Shown here piece by piece: positions 31,345-40,443 of a stretch of DNA of 64,000 bases; position 1 is the first letter of the stretch, and the number at the start of each line of letters is the position of its first letter. Location of the stretch: contig NZ_JAHLPP010000002.1 in assembly GCF_018917965.1 (NCBI RefSeq), positions 310,001-374,000 on the forward strand, read 5' to 3'. Origin of the DNA: Pseudoflavonifractor sp. MSJ-37 (GTDB lineage: Bacteria > Bacillota > Clostridia > Oscillospirales > Oscillospiraceae). Below the pieces are notes generated by a model. That model was not told where the DNA came from, did no database searches, and saw nothing but the letters and a program-made list of their open reading frames with translations. The position numbers and the translations under genes are program-made.

Positions 31345-32559
31345 ATGGATCGAATGAAGCGTGGGCTGGCCCTGCTCCTGACGGGAGCGGCGCTGGCCGG
31401 GACGATGAGCGGCTGCGGGAGCGTCTCCGCCGGCCATGATGTGACCTATGAGCTCTCCGGACTGAAAAAAGGGGAGACGGTGATGACCGTGGACGGCGTC
31501 GCCGTCGATGCGGAGGACTACCTGTTCCTGCTGGGGCAGGCGGTCAGCGCCCAGGACCAGATGGGGGCCCTCACTGGAGACGATGCCTGGACCACCGCCG
31601 GGGACGACGGCACCACCCTGGCCCAGCAGGTGAAGCAGACCGCTCTGGAGCAGGCCTCCTTCTATCAGGCCATCCGCAACAAGGCCGACGAATACGGCGT
31701 GGCCCTGACCGACGATCAGCAGGCCGAGCTGGACCAGCAGTTCACCGATCTGGAGAGCCGCTTCCAAGAGCAGGGCGTGGACCTCCAACTGGCGCTGGAC
31801 GCCCAGGGCGTGTCTCAGGACGGACTCCTCCGCTATGCCCAGATCAGCTATCTGGCCAGCGACCTGCTGGACAAGCTGAAGGAGGAGGGGGAGCTGGACC
31901 CCACCGATGAGGACATGGACACCTATCTGGAGGAGAACGGCATCTATCGGGTGAAGCACATCCTCCTCTCCACCCGGAAGGAGAACGAGGACGGGAGCTA
32001 TACAGACTTCTCCGACGCGGAGCAGGCCAAGGTGAAGGCGGAGGCCGACGCTCTGGTCGCCGAGCTGAAGGCCGTCCCCGCGGACCAGCGGGAGAAGGTG
32101 TTCACCGAGAAGATGGAGGAGCGGAGCGACGACTCGGGCAGCCAGTCCTCTCCGGACGGCTACACCGCCACCCCCGGCCAGATGGTCTCTGAGTTCGAGG
32201 AGGCCTCTCAGGCTCTGGCGGTGGGGGAGATCAGCGACCCGGTGAAGAGCCGCTTCGGCTACCACATCATCCTGCGGCTGGACGCCGACACCGACGAGAC
32301 GAGGGAGGGCTGGGCCCAGTCCAGGTTCAGCGACCTGATGCGGCAGTGGTCGGAGACCGCCGTGGTGGAGCAGAAGGACTGCTACGACGCGATCGACCCG
32401 CAGGACTTCTACACCAAGCTGCTGGCCAAGCAGAGCGCCTATCAGCAGGCCCTCCAGGCGGCGGCCAAGGCCAAGGAGAGCGCCTCCCCGGCTCCGGAGG
32501 AGAGCGGCGCGCCGGAGGCCGCCGACAGCTCCGCGCCGGAGGCCTCCCCGGCGGCGTGA
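31345..32559 (+). CDS. Parvulin-type peptidylprolyl isomerase lipoprotein (PrsA/SurA-like)
   Basis: A 404-residue lipoprotein with a signal peptide ending in the lipobox MSGC (Cys at residue 24), an alpha-helical SurA-like region at about 40-200 (QVKQTALEQASFYQAIRNKADEYG), a rotamase (PpiC) domain from YRVKHILLSTRKE near 207 to SRFGYHIILRL near 312, and a Pro/Ala/Glu/Ser-rich tail. It assists folding of secreted proteins outside the membrane. Two adjacent ATGs occur; 31345 has the better spacing from AGGAGG. Single-gene unit. Confidence 0.88.
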   Translation: MDRMKRGLALLLTGAALAGTMSGCGSVSAGHDVTYELSGLKKGETVMTVDGVAVDAEDYLFLLGQAVSAQDQMGALTGDDAWTTAGDDGTTLAQQVKQTALEQASFYQAIRNKADEYGVALTDDQQAELDQQFTDLESRFQEQGVDLQLALDAQGVSQDGLLRYAQISYLASDLLDKLKEEGELDPTDEDMDTYLEENGIYRVKHILLSTRKENEDGSYTDFSDAEQAKVKAEADALVAELKAVPADQREKVFTEKMEERSDDSGSQSSPDGYTATPGQMVSEFEEASQALAVGEISDPVKSRFGYHIILRLDADTDETREGWAQSRFSDLMRQWSETAVVEQKDCYDAIDPQDFYTKLLAKQSAYQQALQAAAKAKESASPAPEESGAPEAADSSAPEASPAA

Positions 32560-32586
32560 AAGACAGTCCGTCCTGACGGGACAGAG

Positions 32587-32616
32587 ACAGAGCCGCGGCA
32601 TCCGCCGCGGCTCTGT
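32587..32616 (+). terminator. Terminator-like hairpin after the foldase gene
   Basis: ACAGAGCCGCGG and CCGCGGCTCTGT with a short loop, 27 bases after the stop; the T-run is weak. Confidence 0.55.
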
Positions 32617-32694
32617 TCATGCCGTTTTCTGACAAAAAATTTCGATTTTTCCTCCATTGGCAGGCCGCTCGGTACGCTGGACGCCAAAAAAGAC

Positions 32695-32723
32695 TTGACG
32701 GGATATCGGAAAAAGTGTACACT
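32695..32723 (+). promoter_or_regulatory. Promoter of the M23 endopeptidase gene
   Basis: TTGACG (32695-32700), 17 bases, TACACT (32718-32723). Confidence 0.75.
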
Positions 32724-32729
32724 AACGTT

Positions 32730-32746
32730 TGTAACCGTTTTGTAAT
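32730..32746 (+). promoter_or_regulatory. WalR-like box at the M23 endopeptidase transcription start
   Basis: TGTAAC, 5 bases, TGTAAT matches the direct-repeat consensus for the WalR (YycF) response regulator, TGTWAH-N5-TGTWAH. It begins 6 bases after the -10 element, over the expected start. WalR controls peptidoglycan hydrolase genes, which fits the downstream gene. Confidence 0.6.
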
Positions 32747-32817
32747 CTTTTTGATCCAAAGCTGTCAGCCGCCGGGATCGGCCCGGCGGTATCTCATATT
32801 TTTGGAGGTCCTACCCA

Positions 32818-34311
32818 ATGGACGAGTCCCTTCAGCAGCCCCGCGCGTCTCTGCGCGAGGGCTTTTCTGCGGCCGCCGGCGCCCTTCGGGCGCGGACGCT
32901 GGGCGCCGCTCAGGAGCGGATCGAGCGCTTCCTGGAGGAGCGGCCGGAGCTGATCCGCCGGGCGGACGCCGTGGCGGCCCGGTTCCGCTCCTTCCACCCC
33001 ATGGCCTTCTTGGCCTCTGCCACCATCCTGGGCACTGCCGCCGTGGTGAGCACCGTCTACACCCCCACCTATCAGGTGGTGCTGGACGGACAGCCCATCG
33101 GCGTGGTGGCCCACAAGTCCGACTTCGAGGCCGCCGTCCGCCGGGTGGAGGCCCGGGCCACCCAGATCCTGGGCTATGACTACACCATGGACGGGGAGGT
33201 CAGCTACCGGCTGGCCCTCACCGAGCGGGACGCCGTCCCCTCCGCCACCCGTCTGGAGCCCTACCTGCTGGATCGGATCGGCGACGTGATGAAGAGCTAT
33301 GTCCTCTCCGTGGACGGCAAGGTGATCGGCGCCGCCGATGACCGGGCCAGTCTGGACGCCATCCTGGACGAGATCAAGGCCCGCTATGAGACCGAGTCCA
33401 CCGTGTCCAGCCAGTTCCTGGATGAGGTGCAGATCGCCCGGGAGTATATCTCCACCGATGTGGAGCAGGACGCGGACACCATCCGGGCGGCCCTCCTGTC
33501 CAATGCCGACGGCGAGACCACCTATGAGGTCCAGTCCGGCGACACCTTCATGGCCCTGGCCATGGACAACGGCATGACCATGCGGGAGCTGGAGGCCCTG
33601 AACCCCGGCGTGGACGTGGACAAGCTCCTGATCGGTCAGACCCTGAACATCAAGGAAGAGATCCCCGTGCTGTCCATCCAGACGGTGGACGCGGTGACCT
33701 ATGACGAGACGATCGCCCCCGCCACCCGTCAGGTGGAGGACAGCTCCATGTACACTGGCGAGACCAAGGTGCTGGCCGCCGGCTCCGCCGGCGCTCAGCG
33801 GGTGTCCGCCAACGTGACCTATGTGAACGGCCGGGAGACCGGCCGGGAGATCACCGGTAGCACCGTCCTGACTCAGCCCACCGAGAAGGTGGTGGCGGTG
33901 GGGACCAAGGAGCGCCCCTCCTGGCTGCCCAAGGGCTACTTCATCTGGCCCGTGTCCGGCCGCGTGACCTCCGGCTACGGCTACCGGTCCATCTTCAGTT
34001 CCTACAGCTTCCACCGGGGCATCGACATCGCCGTATCCTATGGCACGTCCGTGAAGGCCGCTGACGGCGGCACCGTCACCTTCGCCGGGTGGAACGGCAC
34101 CTATGGCAAGCTGGTGGTCATCGACCACGGCAACGGCAAGCAGACCTACTACGCCCACAACTCCAGCCTGCTGGTCAGCGTGGGGGACAAGGTCTATCAG
34201 GGCCAGGCGATCGCCAAGGCCGGTTCCACCGGCCGCTCCACCGGCACGCACTGCCACTTCGAGGTCCATGTGAACGGAAGCCTCGTGAATCCGTACAATT
34301 ACCTCAGCTGA
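32818..34311 (+). CDS. M23 family metallopeptidase with LysM and G5 domains
   Basis: A 497-residue cell-wall endopeptidase. One membrane anchor lies near residues 62-82 (AFLASATILGTAAVVSTVY); a LysM module (YEVQSGDTFMALAMDNGM ... QTLNIKE) covers about 238-282; a G5-like region about 285-365; and a C-terminal M23 domain from about 378. The zinc motifs are HRGIDIA (HxxxD) near 400 and HCHFEVHVNG (HxH) near 480, so the catalytic site is intact. It should cut peptide cross-links in peptidoglycan at the cell surface. GGAGG precedes the ATG. A WalR-like box and a good promoter lie upstream, and a strong terminator follows. Confidence 0.92.
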   Translation: MDESLQQPRASLREGFSAAAGALRARTLGAAQERIERFLEERPELIRRADAVAARFRSFHPMAFLASATILGTAAVVSTVYTPTYQVVLDGQPIGVVAHKSDFEAAVRRVEARATQILGYDYTMDGEVSYRLALTERDAVPSATRLEPYLLDRIGDVMKSYVLSVDGKVIGAADDRASLDAILDEIKARYETESTVSSQFLDEVQIAREYISTDVEQDADTIRAALLSNADGETTYEVQSGDTFMALAMDNGMTMRELEALNPGVDVDKLLIGQTLNIKEEIPVLSIQTVDAVTYDETIAPATRQVEDSSMYTGETKVLAAGSAGAQRVSANVTYVNGRETGREITGSTVLTQPTEKVVAVGTKERPSWLPKGYFIWPVSGRVTSGYGYRSIFSSYSFHRGIDIAVSYGTSVKAADGGTVTFAGWNGTYGKLVVIDHGNGKQTYYAHNSSLLVSVGDKVYQGQAIAKAGSTGRSTGTHCHFEVHVNGSLVNPYNYLS

Positions 34312-34320
34312 GGAGAAGAG

Positions 34321-34355
34321 GACGCCCCCGCTCGTCTGTGAGCGGGGGCGTTTTT
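34321..34355 (+). terminator. Terminator of the M23 endopeptidase gene
   Basis: ACGCCCCCGCTC, a 6-base loop, GAGCGGGGGCGT and T5, directly abutting the fold-back element. Confidence 0.85.
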
Positions 34356-35053
34356 GTGTCCGCCCAACGGGGCGGGGGAGATGTGTCCTCGCTTGCGCAG
34401 CCGTTGGCGGCTCTGCCGCCTTACGGATGCGGCATGCCCCTTGCGGGTGCGCGCGGGCCGCCTACTCGGCAGGAGCCCCCTTTCTTTTTCTCCCATGAGA
34501 AAAAAGAAAGGGGGGAAAGAAAAAGAACGCCAGAGGGGGCGGACCTCCCCTCTGGACACCCCCTATGCGCTCGTCCTCTCCTCATTCGGTCATAAAGGCC
34601 CTGTCCTCGTCTCGGATGTCCTCTGATCGCGCGGAGCGCACGGCTGAAAGTCTATGGTGGGGCGTCGGGGACGCCGCCCCTATGATAGTCTGGACGTACA
34701 GAGCGCTCCCGTCCGATCCTGCCCTTCGAAGTTGCCGGGCCATCTTGTTTTTTGAGCCAAAAAACGTCCGTCGGGAGCGCCGGGCGAACGTGTGTGTGCT
34801 GCCAGGCTCGCGCGGGCGCTGTTGCCTTCGAACGCCGGCCGGGGACGCATTGGGGGGAGTCCAGAGGGGGATCGACTGTCCCCCTCTGGCGGTCCTTTTT
34901 CTTTCCCCTGTTTCTTTTTCTGCCGCACAGAAAAAGAAATAGGGTCCCCGCCGGATAGGCGGCCCGTCCGCACCCGCAAGGGGCATGCCGCATCCGTAAG
35001 GCGGCAGAGCCGCCAACGGCTGCGCAAGCGAGGACACAACACCCCCGCCCGTT
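34356..35053. mobile_element. Non-coding fold-back element of about 700 bp with inverted arms of about 210 bp
   Basis: The left arm (34356 to about 34568) is repeated in inverted orientation at about 34840-35053. The arms share a core of 68 bases that is identical by eye (34384-34451 against 34969-35036). Each arm also carries an A/T-rich hairpin (TTTCTTTTTCT, 34480-34510 and 34911-34940) and a CCAGAGGGG hairpin (34530-34555 and 34861-34889). The centre of about 270 bases has its own GC-rich stems. No transposase, no convincing gene and no clear target-site duplication were found. It fills the whole gap between the M23 gene and mfd. A MITE or fold-back transposon is the nearest known category; this is inference. 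Confidence 0.6.
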
Positions 35054-35066
35054 GGGCGCGGCCCGC

Positions 35067-38000
35067 TCATCCCTCTGCCTTGGCCAGATTCTCCACCAGC
35101 CGGGTGCTCCACTTGAGGGCGTCCTCGCCCTTTTTCAGACGGAGGGCGATGCAGGGCTTGTCGCCGGGGACCACCACCAGGCGGCCCTGGTACTTCCGCT
35201 CCGCCGCCAGGGCGGAGATCTTCTGGAGGTCGAAGTCCCGGAGGAAGAAGTTCACGCTGGCCCCCTTCTGGACGATGTCCGAGATGCCGCTGGCCGCCGC
35301 GTGGGCCCGGAGGATCGCCACCGAGATCAGGGCGTTCACCGTGCGGGGCGGGTCGCCGTAGCGGTCGATCAGCTCGTCGGTCAGGTCGTCGGCGTCGGCC
35401 TCGCTACGGATGGCCGCGATCCGGCGGTACAGGTCCATCCGCTCCTCCTGGCTGGGCACATAGCGGTCGGGGATCGAGGCCGCCACCGTCAGGTCGGCGG
35501 AGCACTCGCTGTCCTTGGGGAGCGGCTTGCCCTGCTCCTCCAGCACGGCCTCCTCCAGCAGCTTCAGATAGAGGTCGTAGCCCACGCTGAGCAGGAAGCC
35601 GGACTGCTCCGGACCCAGCACGTTGCCCGCGCCCCGGATCTCCAGATCCCGCATGGCAATCTTGAAGCCGGAGCCGAACTCCGCGAACTCCCGGATCGCG
35701 CCCAGACGCTTGGAGGCCACCTCGCTGAGGACCTTGCCCCGGCGGAAGGTGAGATAGGCGTAGGCCCGGCGGCTGGACCGGCCCACCCGGCCCCGGATCT
35801 GGTGGAGCTGGGCCAGGCCCATGTGGTCCGCGTCCTCGATGATGAGGGTGTTGGCGTTGGGGATGTCGATGCCCGTCTCGATGATCGTGGTGCAGACCAG
35901 CACGTCCAGCTCGCCCTCGCTCATACGGCTCATCACGTCGTTGAGCTCCTCCTGGGTCATCTGGCCGTGGGCCACGCCCACGTTGACCTCGCCGCCCAGC
36001 AGCTCCCGGATCCGGGCGGCGGTGCGGCTGATCGTCTCGACCCGGTTGTGGAGATAGTACACCTGCCCGCCGCGCTCCAGCTCCCGGCGCATGGCGTCGG
36101 AGAGCACGCCCCAGTCGTGCTCCAGCACATAGGTCTGCACCGGCTGGCGGTCCATGGGGGGCTCCTCCAATGTGGACATGTCCCGGATGCCGGAGAGGGC
36201 CATGTTCAGGGTCCGTGGGATCGGGGTGGCGGAGAGGGTCAGAACGTCCACCTGCCGGGAGAGCTCCTTGAGCTTCTCCTTGTGGGCCACGCCGAAGCGC
36301 TGCTCCTCGTCGATCACCAGCAGGCCCAGGTCCTTGAACTTCACATCCTTCTGGAAGAGCCGGTGGGTGCCGATCAGCAGATCGATGCCGCCCTGCTCCA
36401 CCCGGCGGAGGGTCTCCTTCATCTGGGCGGGGGTGCGGAAGCGGGACACCACATCGATCTCCACCGGATATTTGGCGAAGCGCTGCTTGGCGGACAGGAA
36501 GTGCTGGCGGGCCAGCACGGTGGTGGGGACCAGGATCGCGGCCTGCTTGCCGTCCAGCACGCACTTCATGATCGCCCGGAAGGCCACCTCGGTCTTGCCA
36601 TAGCCCACATCGCCGCAGAGGAGCCGGTCCATGGGCCGGGCCTGCTCCATGTCCCGCTTGATCTCGGCGATACAGCGGAGCTGATCGTCCGTCTCGGCGT
36701 ACTCGAACTGGTCCTCGAACTCCTTCATCCACTCGGAGTCGGGGGAGAAGGCGAAGCCCGGCTGACGCTGGCGCTGGGCGTAGAGCTGGATCAGGCCCTT
36801 GGCCAGATCCTTCACGGCCTTCTTGGCCTTGTGCTTGGCCTTCTTCCACTCGGTGCCGCCCAGCTTGGAGAGCTTCTTCTTCTCCTGGGCGTCCTCGCCG
36901 CCGCCGATGTATTTGCTGACCAGATCCAGCTGGGTGGCGGGGACGTAGAGCACGTCGGCCCCGGCGTAGGCGATCTTGATGTAGTCCTTCTCCACGCCGT
37001 CCACCTGCATCTTGACCATCTCCTGGAAGCGGCCCACGCCGTGGTGCTCATGGACCACCAGGTCGCCGGGGGAGAGGTCCGCGTAGCTCCCCAGCTTGGC
37101 CCGGTTGGTGGGGCCGTCGTCGGCGCGGGACTTCCGCTTCCGGACGGGGCCGCTCTGGCCCTCGGTGAGGATGGCGAACCGCGCGTCCGGGAACTCCAGA
37201 CCGGCGGACAGGCCGCCCACGGCGATCACCGCCCGGCCGGACTGGGGCAGTTCGTGGAGGGCATAGTCCACGGCGGGCTTGAGGCCGTTCTCCCGCAGGA
37301 GGATCTGGAGGTTGTCCGCCCGCTGTTGGCTGGAGGCCAGCACCACCGCCCGATAGCCCTCGTCCAGATAATGGGACAGGTCGGAGACGGCGGTCTCCAG
37401 ACTGGTGCCGTAGGAGGGGAGCTGCTTGGCCAGCAGGTTCAGGAGGGTCCGTGGCTTCTGGGGATACTGGCCGGTGGTGAAGGAGTCCAGATAGGCCAGG
37501 GGCCAGTCGGCCAGCCGGGCCCACAGTTCCTCCATGGTCCGGGAGAAGCGGGCGCTCTCCCCGGCCAGCGTGCCGTTCTCCAGCAGGGCGCCTACGTCCT
37601 CGCCCAGCTGCCAGAGCCAGTTTTTGCCCCGCTCCATCACCCGGGGGGTCTCGCAGAGGAGGACCACCGCGTCGGGGGGCAGATAGTCGGCGGCGGTGGC
37701 CATCTGGGGATAGATCAGGGGGAGATACCGGTCCAGAGCGGGGAAGGCGGCCCCGTTCTCCAGCCGCTCCAGGTCCTCGGAGAGGCTTTGCGGGAGGCCG
37801 GCTTGCTCCCCCTTCCGGCGGCGGACCTGCTCCAGGAGCTGGCGCAGGCGGTCCGTCAGGCCGGAGAGGCCCCCGGGGGCCAGATGGGGCAGGACCTCGG
37901 CGGCGGGCAGGAGCTCCACCTCGTCCAGGTTCGCCGTCCGGCGCTGGGTGTTCACGTCGAACTCGCCCATGGAGTCGATCTCGTCCCCGAAGAACTCCAC

Positions 38001-38576
38001 CCGGACGGGCTTCTCCCGGGCGGGGGAGAACACGTCCAGGATGCCGCCCCGGAGAGCGAACTGGCCCACGCCCTCCACCTGCTGGCACCGGGCGTACCCG
38101 GCGGCGGTGAGGGCCTCGGTCAGCTCGGCCAGATCGCAGCTCCCGCCGGCCCTCAGTGTGCGGCAGGCGGCGGAGAGGAGCTCCGGGGGCAGGGTGCGCT
38201 GGAGCAGGGCCTCCACCGTCACCACGGCCAGCCCGGCCCGGTCCTGAGACAGGGCCCGGAAGGCGGCCAGCCGCCGGTGCTCATACTGCCGGGAGACCAC
38301 GGCGGCATGGTGGAAGGTGAACTCACGGGGGGCGATCAGCAGGACCTCCTCCTCGGTGAGGGAGCGCAGGTCCCGGGCCAGCCGTTCCGCATCGCTCTCG
38401 TCGGCGCAGACCAGCACCACGCTCTGGCGGGCCTCCCGCCGGATGCCGGCGGCCACATAGGCCCGCAGGACGGGGGAGAGGCCGGAGAACGCCGCGGGAC
38501 AGCCGCCGCCGTCGATGGCGGCCAGGAACTTCTGAAATTCGGGCAGCGCCCGCAGCACATCGGTGAGCAGTTTCAT
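35067..38576 (-). CDS. mfd: Transcription-repair coupling factor
   Basis: A 1169-residue Mfd of normal length. The UvrB-like N-terminal region is followed by an RNA-polymerase-interacting CarD-like domain (GDLVVHEHHGVGRFQEM near residue 500) and the RecG-like helicase core, with Walker A GDVGYGKTEVAFRA near 650, the DEEQ box LLVIDEEQRFGV near 750 and the QIRGRVGRSSRRAYAYL motif near 935. A TRCF C-terminal domain ends the protein. It removes stalled RNA polymerase at lesions and recruits UvrA. Its stop lies 13 bases from the fold-back element; no separate terminator was seen. Confidence 0.97.
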   Translation of the reverse strand: MKLLTDVLRALPEFQKFLAAIDGGGCPAAFSGLSPVLRAYVAAGIRREARQSVVLVCADESDAERLARDLRSLTEEEVLLIAPREFTFHHAAVVSRQYEHRRLAAFRALSQDRAGLAVVTVEALLQRTLPPELLSAACRTLRAGGSCDLAELTEALTAAGYARCQQVEGVGQFALRGGILDVFSPAREKPVRVEFFGDEIDSMGEFDVNTQRRTANLDEVELLPAAEVLPHLAPGGLSGLTDRLRQLLEQVRRRKGEQAGLPQSLSEDLERLENGAAFPALDRYLPLIYPQMATAADYLPPDAVVLLCETPRVMERGKNWLWQLGEDVGALLENGTLAGESARFSRTMEELWARLADWPLAYLDSFTTGQYPQKPRTLLNLLAKQLPSYGTSLETAVSDLSHYLDEGYRAVVLASSQQRADNLQILLRENGLKPAVDYALHELPQSGRAVIAVGGLSAGLEFPDARFAILTEGQSGPVRKRKSRADDGPTNRAKLGSYADLSPGDLVVHEHHGVGRFQEMVKMQVDGVEKDYIKIAYAGADVLYVPATQLDLVSKYIGGGEDAQEKKKLSKLGGTEWKKAKHKAKKAVKDLAKGLIQLYAQRQRQPGFAFSPDSEWMKEFEDQFEYAETDDQLRCIAEIKRDMEQARPMDRLLCGDVGYGKTEVAFRAIMKCVLDGKQAAILVPTTVLARQHFLSAKQRFAKYPVEIDVVSRFRTPAQMKETLRRVEQGGIDLLIGTHRLFQKDVKFKDLGLLVIDEEQRFGVAHKEKLKELSRQVDVLTLSATPIPRTLNMALSGIRDMSTLEEPPMDRQPVQTYVLEHDWGVLSDAMRRELERGGQVYYLHNRVETISRTAARIRELLGGEVNVGVAHGQMTQEELNDVMSRMSEGELDVLVCTTIIETGIDIPNANTLIIEDADHMGLAQLHQIRGRVGRSSRRAYAYLTFRRGKVLSEVASKRLGAIREFAEFGSGFKIAMRDLEIRGAGNVLGPEQSGFLLSVGYDLYLKLLEEAVLEEQGKPLPKDSECSADLTVAASIPDRYVPSQEERMDLYRRIAAIRSEADADDLTDELIDRYGDPPRTVNALISVAILRAHAAASGISDIVQKGASVNFFLRDFDLQKISALAAERKYQGRLVVVPGDKPCIALRLKKGEDALKWSTRLVENLAKAEG

Positions 38577-38623
38577 CCTTCACCCTCCTTTTAGAAAAAT
38601 ATGGAAGTCATAGACGTGCAGAA

Positions 38624-38652
38624 GACCCCCTGTTCCCATCCGGGCAGGGGGT
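38624..38652 (-). terminator. Possible terminator of the vanW-dltA-carrier operon
   Basis: ACCCCCTG and CAGGGGGT enclose about 13 bases and are followed on the minus strand by TCTTCTG; moderate strength. Confidence 0.5.
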
Positions 38653-38717
38653 ATCCCATGTGCTGAACAGGATAGCACGTTCCGGCGGGAGCGTCAAGGA
38701 AAACGGGATCTTTCCGG

Positions 38718-38984
38718 TCAGAATGTGCGTGATATACCATCACCCGATTCCCGGGCGGCCCGCTCCACCGCCTCCAGGATGGACTCCGCCGTGCGGAAGG
38801 TCTCCCGGGGCAGACGGGCCGGGGAGAGCTCGATCCCCCGGTCCTCCAGTCCCTCCAGCAGCAAAATGAGCGCCAGGGAATCCAGCAGCTCTCTCTCCAG
38901 CAGGTCGGTCCCCGGCATGCCCGCTTCCGCCTCGCCGCAGGCCTCGGCCAGCAGGGCGCGGAGCGCTTCTATGGTAAGAGCCAT
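38718..38984 (-). CDS. DltC-like acyl/aminoacyl carrier protein
   Basis: An 88-residue acidic carrier protein. The phosphopantetheine attachment Ser lies in ERELLDSLALILLLEGLE, a DSL motif near residue 35, resembling D-alanyl carrier protein (GLLDSxxxxxLLxxIE). It would carry the aminoacyl group activated by the ligase encoded 1 base upstream. It could also be an ordinary acyl carrier protein, but the partner ligase favours the DltC role. No dltB or dltD is next to it. The ATG sits directly at the dltA stop. Confidence 0.75.
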   Translation of the reverse strand: MALTIEALRALLAEACGEAEAGMPGTDLLERELLDSLALILLLEGLEDRGIELSPARLPRETFRTAESILEAVERAARESGDGISRTF

Positions 38985-38985
38985 G

Positions 38986-40443
38986 CTACAACCACTCCTC
39001 TAATCTCTTTCGGTCGCATTTTCCGTTGGGGGTCAGGGGCATACAGGGGAGGATGCGGTACCGCCCCGGTATCATCCACGGCGGAAGTCGCTCCGCCAGC
39101 CGGCAGGAGAGCGCTCCCTCATCCGGAAGGTCTTTCCCTTCCAGGAAAGCCGTCAGGCCCCGGACGCCCCCATCCGGTCCCCGGCGAGGGAGCACCGCCG
39201 CCCGCTCCACCCCGGGAAGGGTCTCCAGCGTCCGCTCGATCTCCTCCGGCTCTATGCGGTAGCCCTTGTATTTGATCTGCCGGTCCTTCCGGCCCCGGAA
39301 CCAGAGCTTCCCATCCCGGAACACGCCCAGGTCGCCGGTGCCGTAGGCCCGGCCGGAGGGGGTCTCCCGGAAGCCGCCGGGCCCACCGTCCAGATAGCCG
39401 GAGGAGAGAGCCCCGCCCCGCAGGACGATCTCTCCCACCGTCCCCGGCGGGCAGGGGCGGCCATCCATCTCTATGGAGAGCTCCGCCGTCCCTCCTCCCC
39501 AGGTCCCGATGGGCAGTTCTTCTCCGGCACAGTCCTCCGGCGTGATGCGGGCGGCAGTGACTGCGCAGGTCGCCTCGGTGGGACCGTAGGCATTGTAGAG
39601 GGCAAGGTCCGGGAATCGGTCCAGCAGCTTTCCCGCCGTCCGGGGCGGCAGGACCTCCCCGCAGGAGAACACCGCGCCCAGAGCGGGGATCTGCCCTCGG
39701 CAGAAGGACGCGTCCGTAAGACACAGACGCAGGAAGGATGGGGTCCCCACCAGGAGGCCCGCCTTACTTTTCCACACAGCGGGATATAATGTGGAAAAGT
39801 CCCGCTGTTCCTCCGCCGTAAGGGCGGTGTGGGTCCCTCCGGTCCACATGGACAGATAGAGATCGGCCACCGACAGGTCAAAGGCGTACCCCGCCTGATT
39901 GAGCACCCCCCGGCGGGCCCCCGCCGCAATGCCCGGAAGGCCCGCACTCCAGCACAGGAACCGGTCCAGGCTTCCCCGGGAAATGGGTACTCCCTTGGGC
40001 CGCCCCGTACTCCCGGAGGTGAAGATGAGATAGGCGCTCTCCCAGTCGGAGACCTCCTCCTCCGGCCACTCCGCCGGGACCGGAAGGGCCTCCAGCTCCC
40101 GCCGGCCCAGCCGGGGAACACCGGGAAGCTCCAGCTCCTCCACCGCCAGAAGCAGTCCGGCCCCCGCCTGCTCCGCCGCCTGCCGGACCCGATCCGGGGG
40201 CCAGCTCCGGTCCGCCGGAAGATAGGGCCGCCCCGCCAGCAGGCAGGCCAGAAAGCACACCGGCATCCACGGCTCCTTATGGCCGTACACCACCACCGGG
40301 CCCCGCCCGGTCCGGAGGAAAGCGGCCACCGCCCGGGCCTGCTCCCCCGCCGTGCGCCAGCTCAGCTCCTCCCCGCCGGAGCGGAAAGCGGCGGTCTCTC
40401 CCAGCGTCTCACAGTGAAGCCGGACCCGATCCAGAAGTCTCAT
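38986..40443 (-). CDS. dltA: D-alanine--carrier protein ligase-like adenylation enzyme
   Basis: A 485-residue stand-alone adenylation enzyme. Motifs in order: IFTSGSTGRPKGVPISRGSL (A3) near residue 140, FDLSVADLYLSMWTGGT near 190, TPSFLRLCLTDASF near 235, FSCGEVLPP near 260 (the Cys matches the D-alanine-pocket Cys of DltA), YNAYGPTEATCAV (A5) near 290, YGTGDLG (A7) near 370, and PNGKCDRKRLEEWL with the catalytic Lys at the C terminus. It activates an amino acid, most likely D-alanine, and loads the adjacent carrier. AAAGGAGG precedes the ATG, which overlaps the vanW stop (ATGA). Absence of dltB/dltD next door is unusual for a teichoic acid D-alanylation operon. Confidence 0.85.
   Translation of the reverse strand: MRLLDRVRLHCETLGETAAFRSGGEELSWRTAGEQARAVAAFLRTGRGPVVVYGHKEPWMPVCFLACLLAGRPYLPADRSWPPDRVRQAAEQAGAGLLLAVEELELPGVPRLGRRELEALPVPAEWPEEEVSDWESAYLIFTSGSTGRPKGVPISRGSLDRFLCWSAGLPGIAAGARRGVLNQAGYAFDLSVADLYLSMWTGGTHTALTAEEQRDFSTLYPAVWKSKAGLLVGTPSFLRLCLTDASFCRGQIPALGAVFSCGEVLPPRTAGKLLDRFPDLALYNAYGPTEATCAVTAARITPEDCAGEELPIGTWGGGTAELSIEMDGRPCPPGTVGEIVLRGGALSSGYLDGGPGGFRETPSGRAYGTGDLGVFRDGKLWFRGRKDRQIKYKGYRIEPEEIERTLETLPGVERAAVLPRRGPDGGVRGLTAFLEGKDLPDEGALSCRLAERLPPWMIPGRYRILPCMPLTPNGKCDRKRLEEWL

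Noticed and set aside
34354-35042. Short open frames inside the fold-back element, on both strands, with near-identical starts (LRSRWRLCRLTDAACPLRVR)
   Set aside because: They are the same arm sequence read in each orientation, overlap hairpins and lack ribosome binding sites; better explained as non-coding repeat.
35052-38594. Very long open frame on the plus strand opposite mfd, and similar long frames opposite other genes (for example 1388-2566, 2460-3983, 4399-5841, 57841-59838)
   Set aside because: They are antisense to clearly conserved genes and consist of low-complexity Gly/His/Gln/Leu-rich translations expected from GC-rich third positions; no ribosome binding sites or family motifs.
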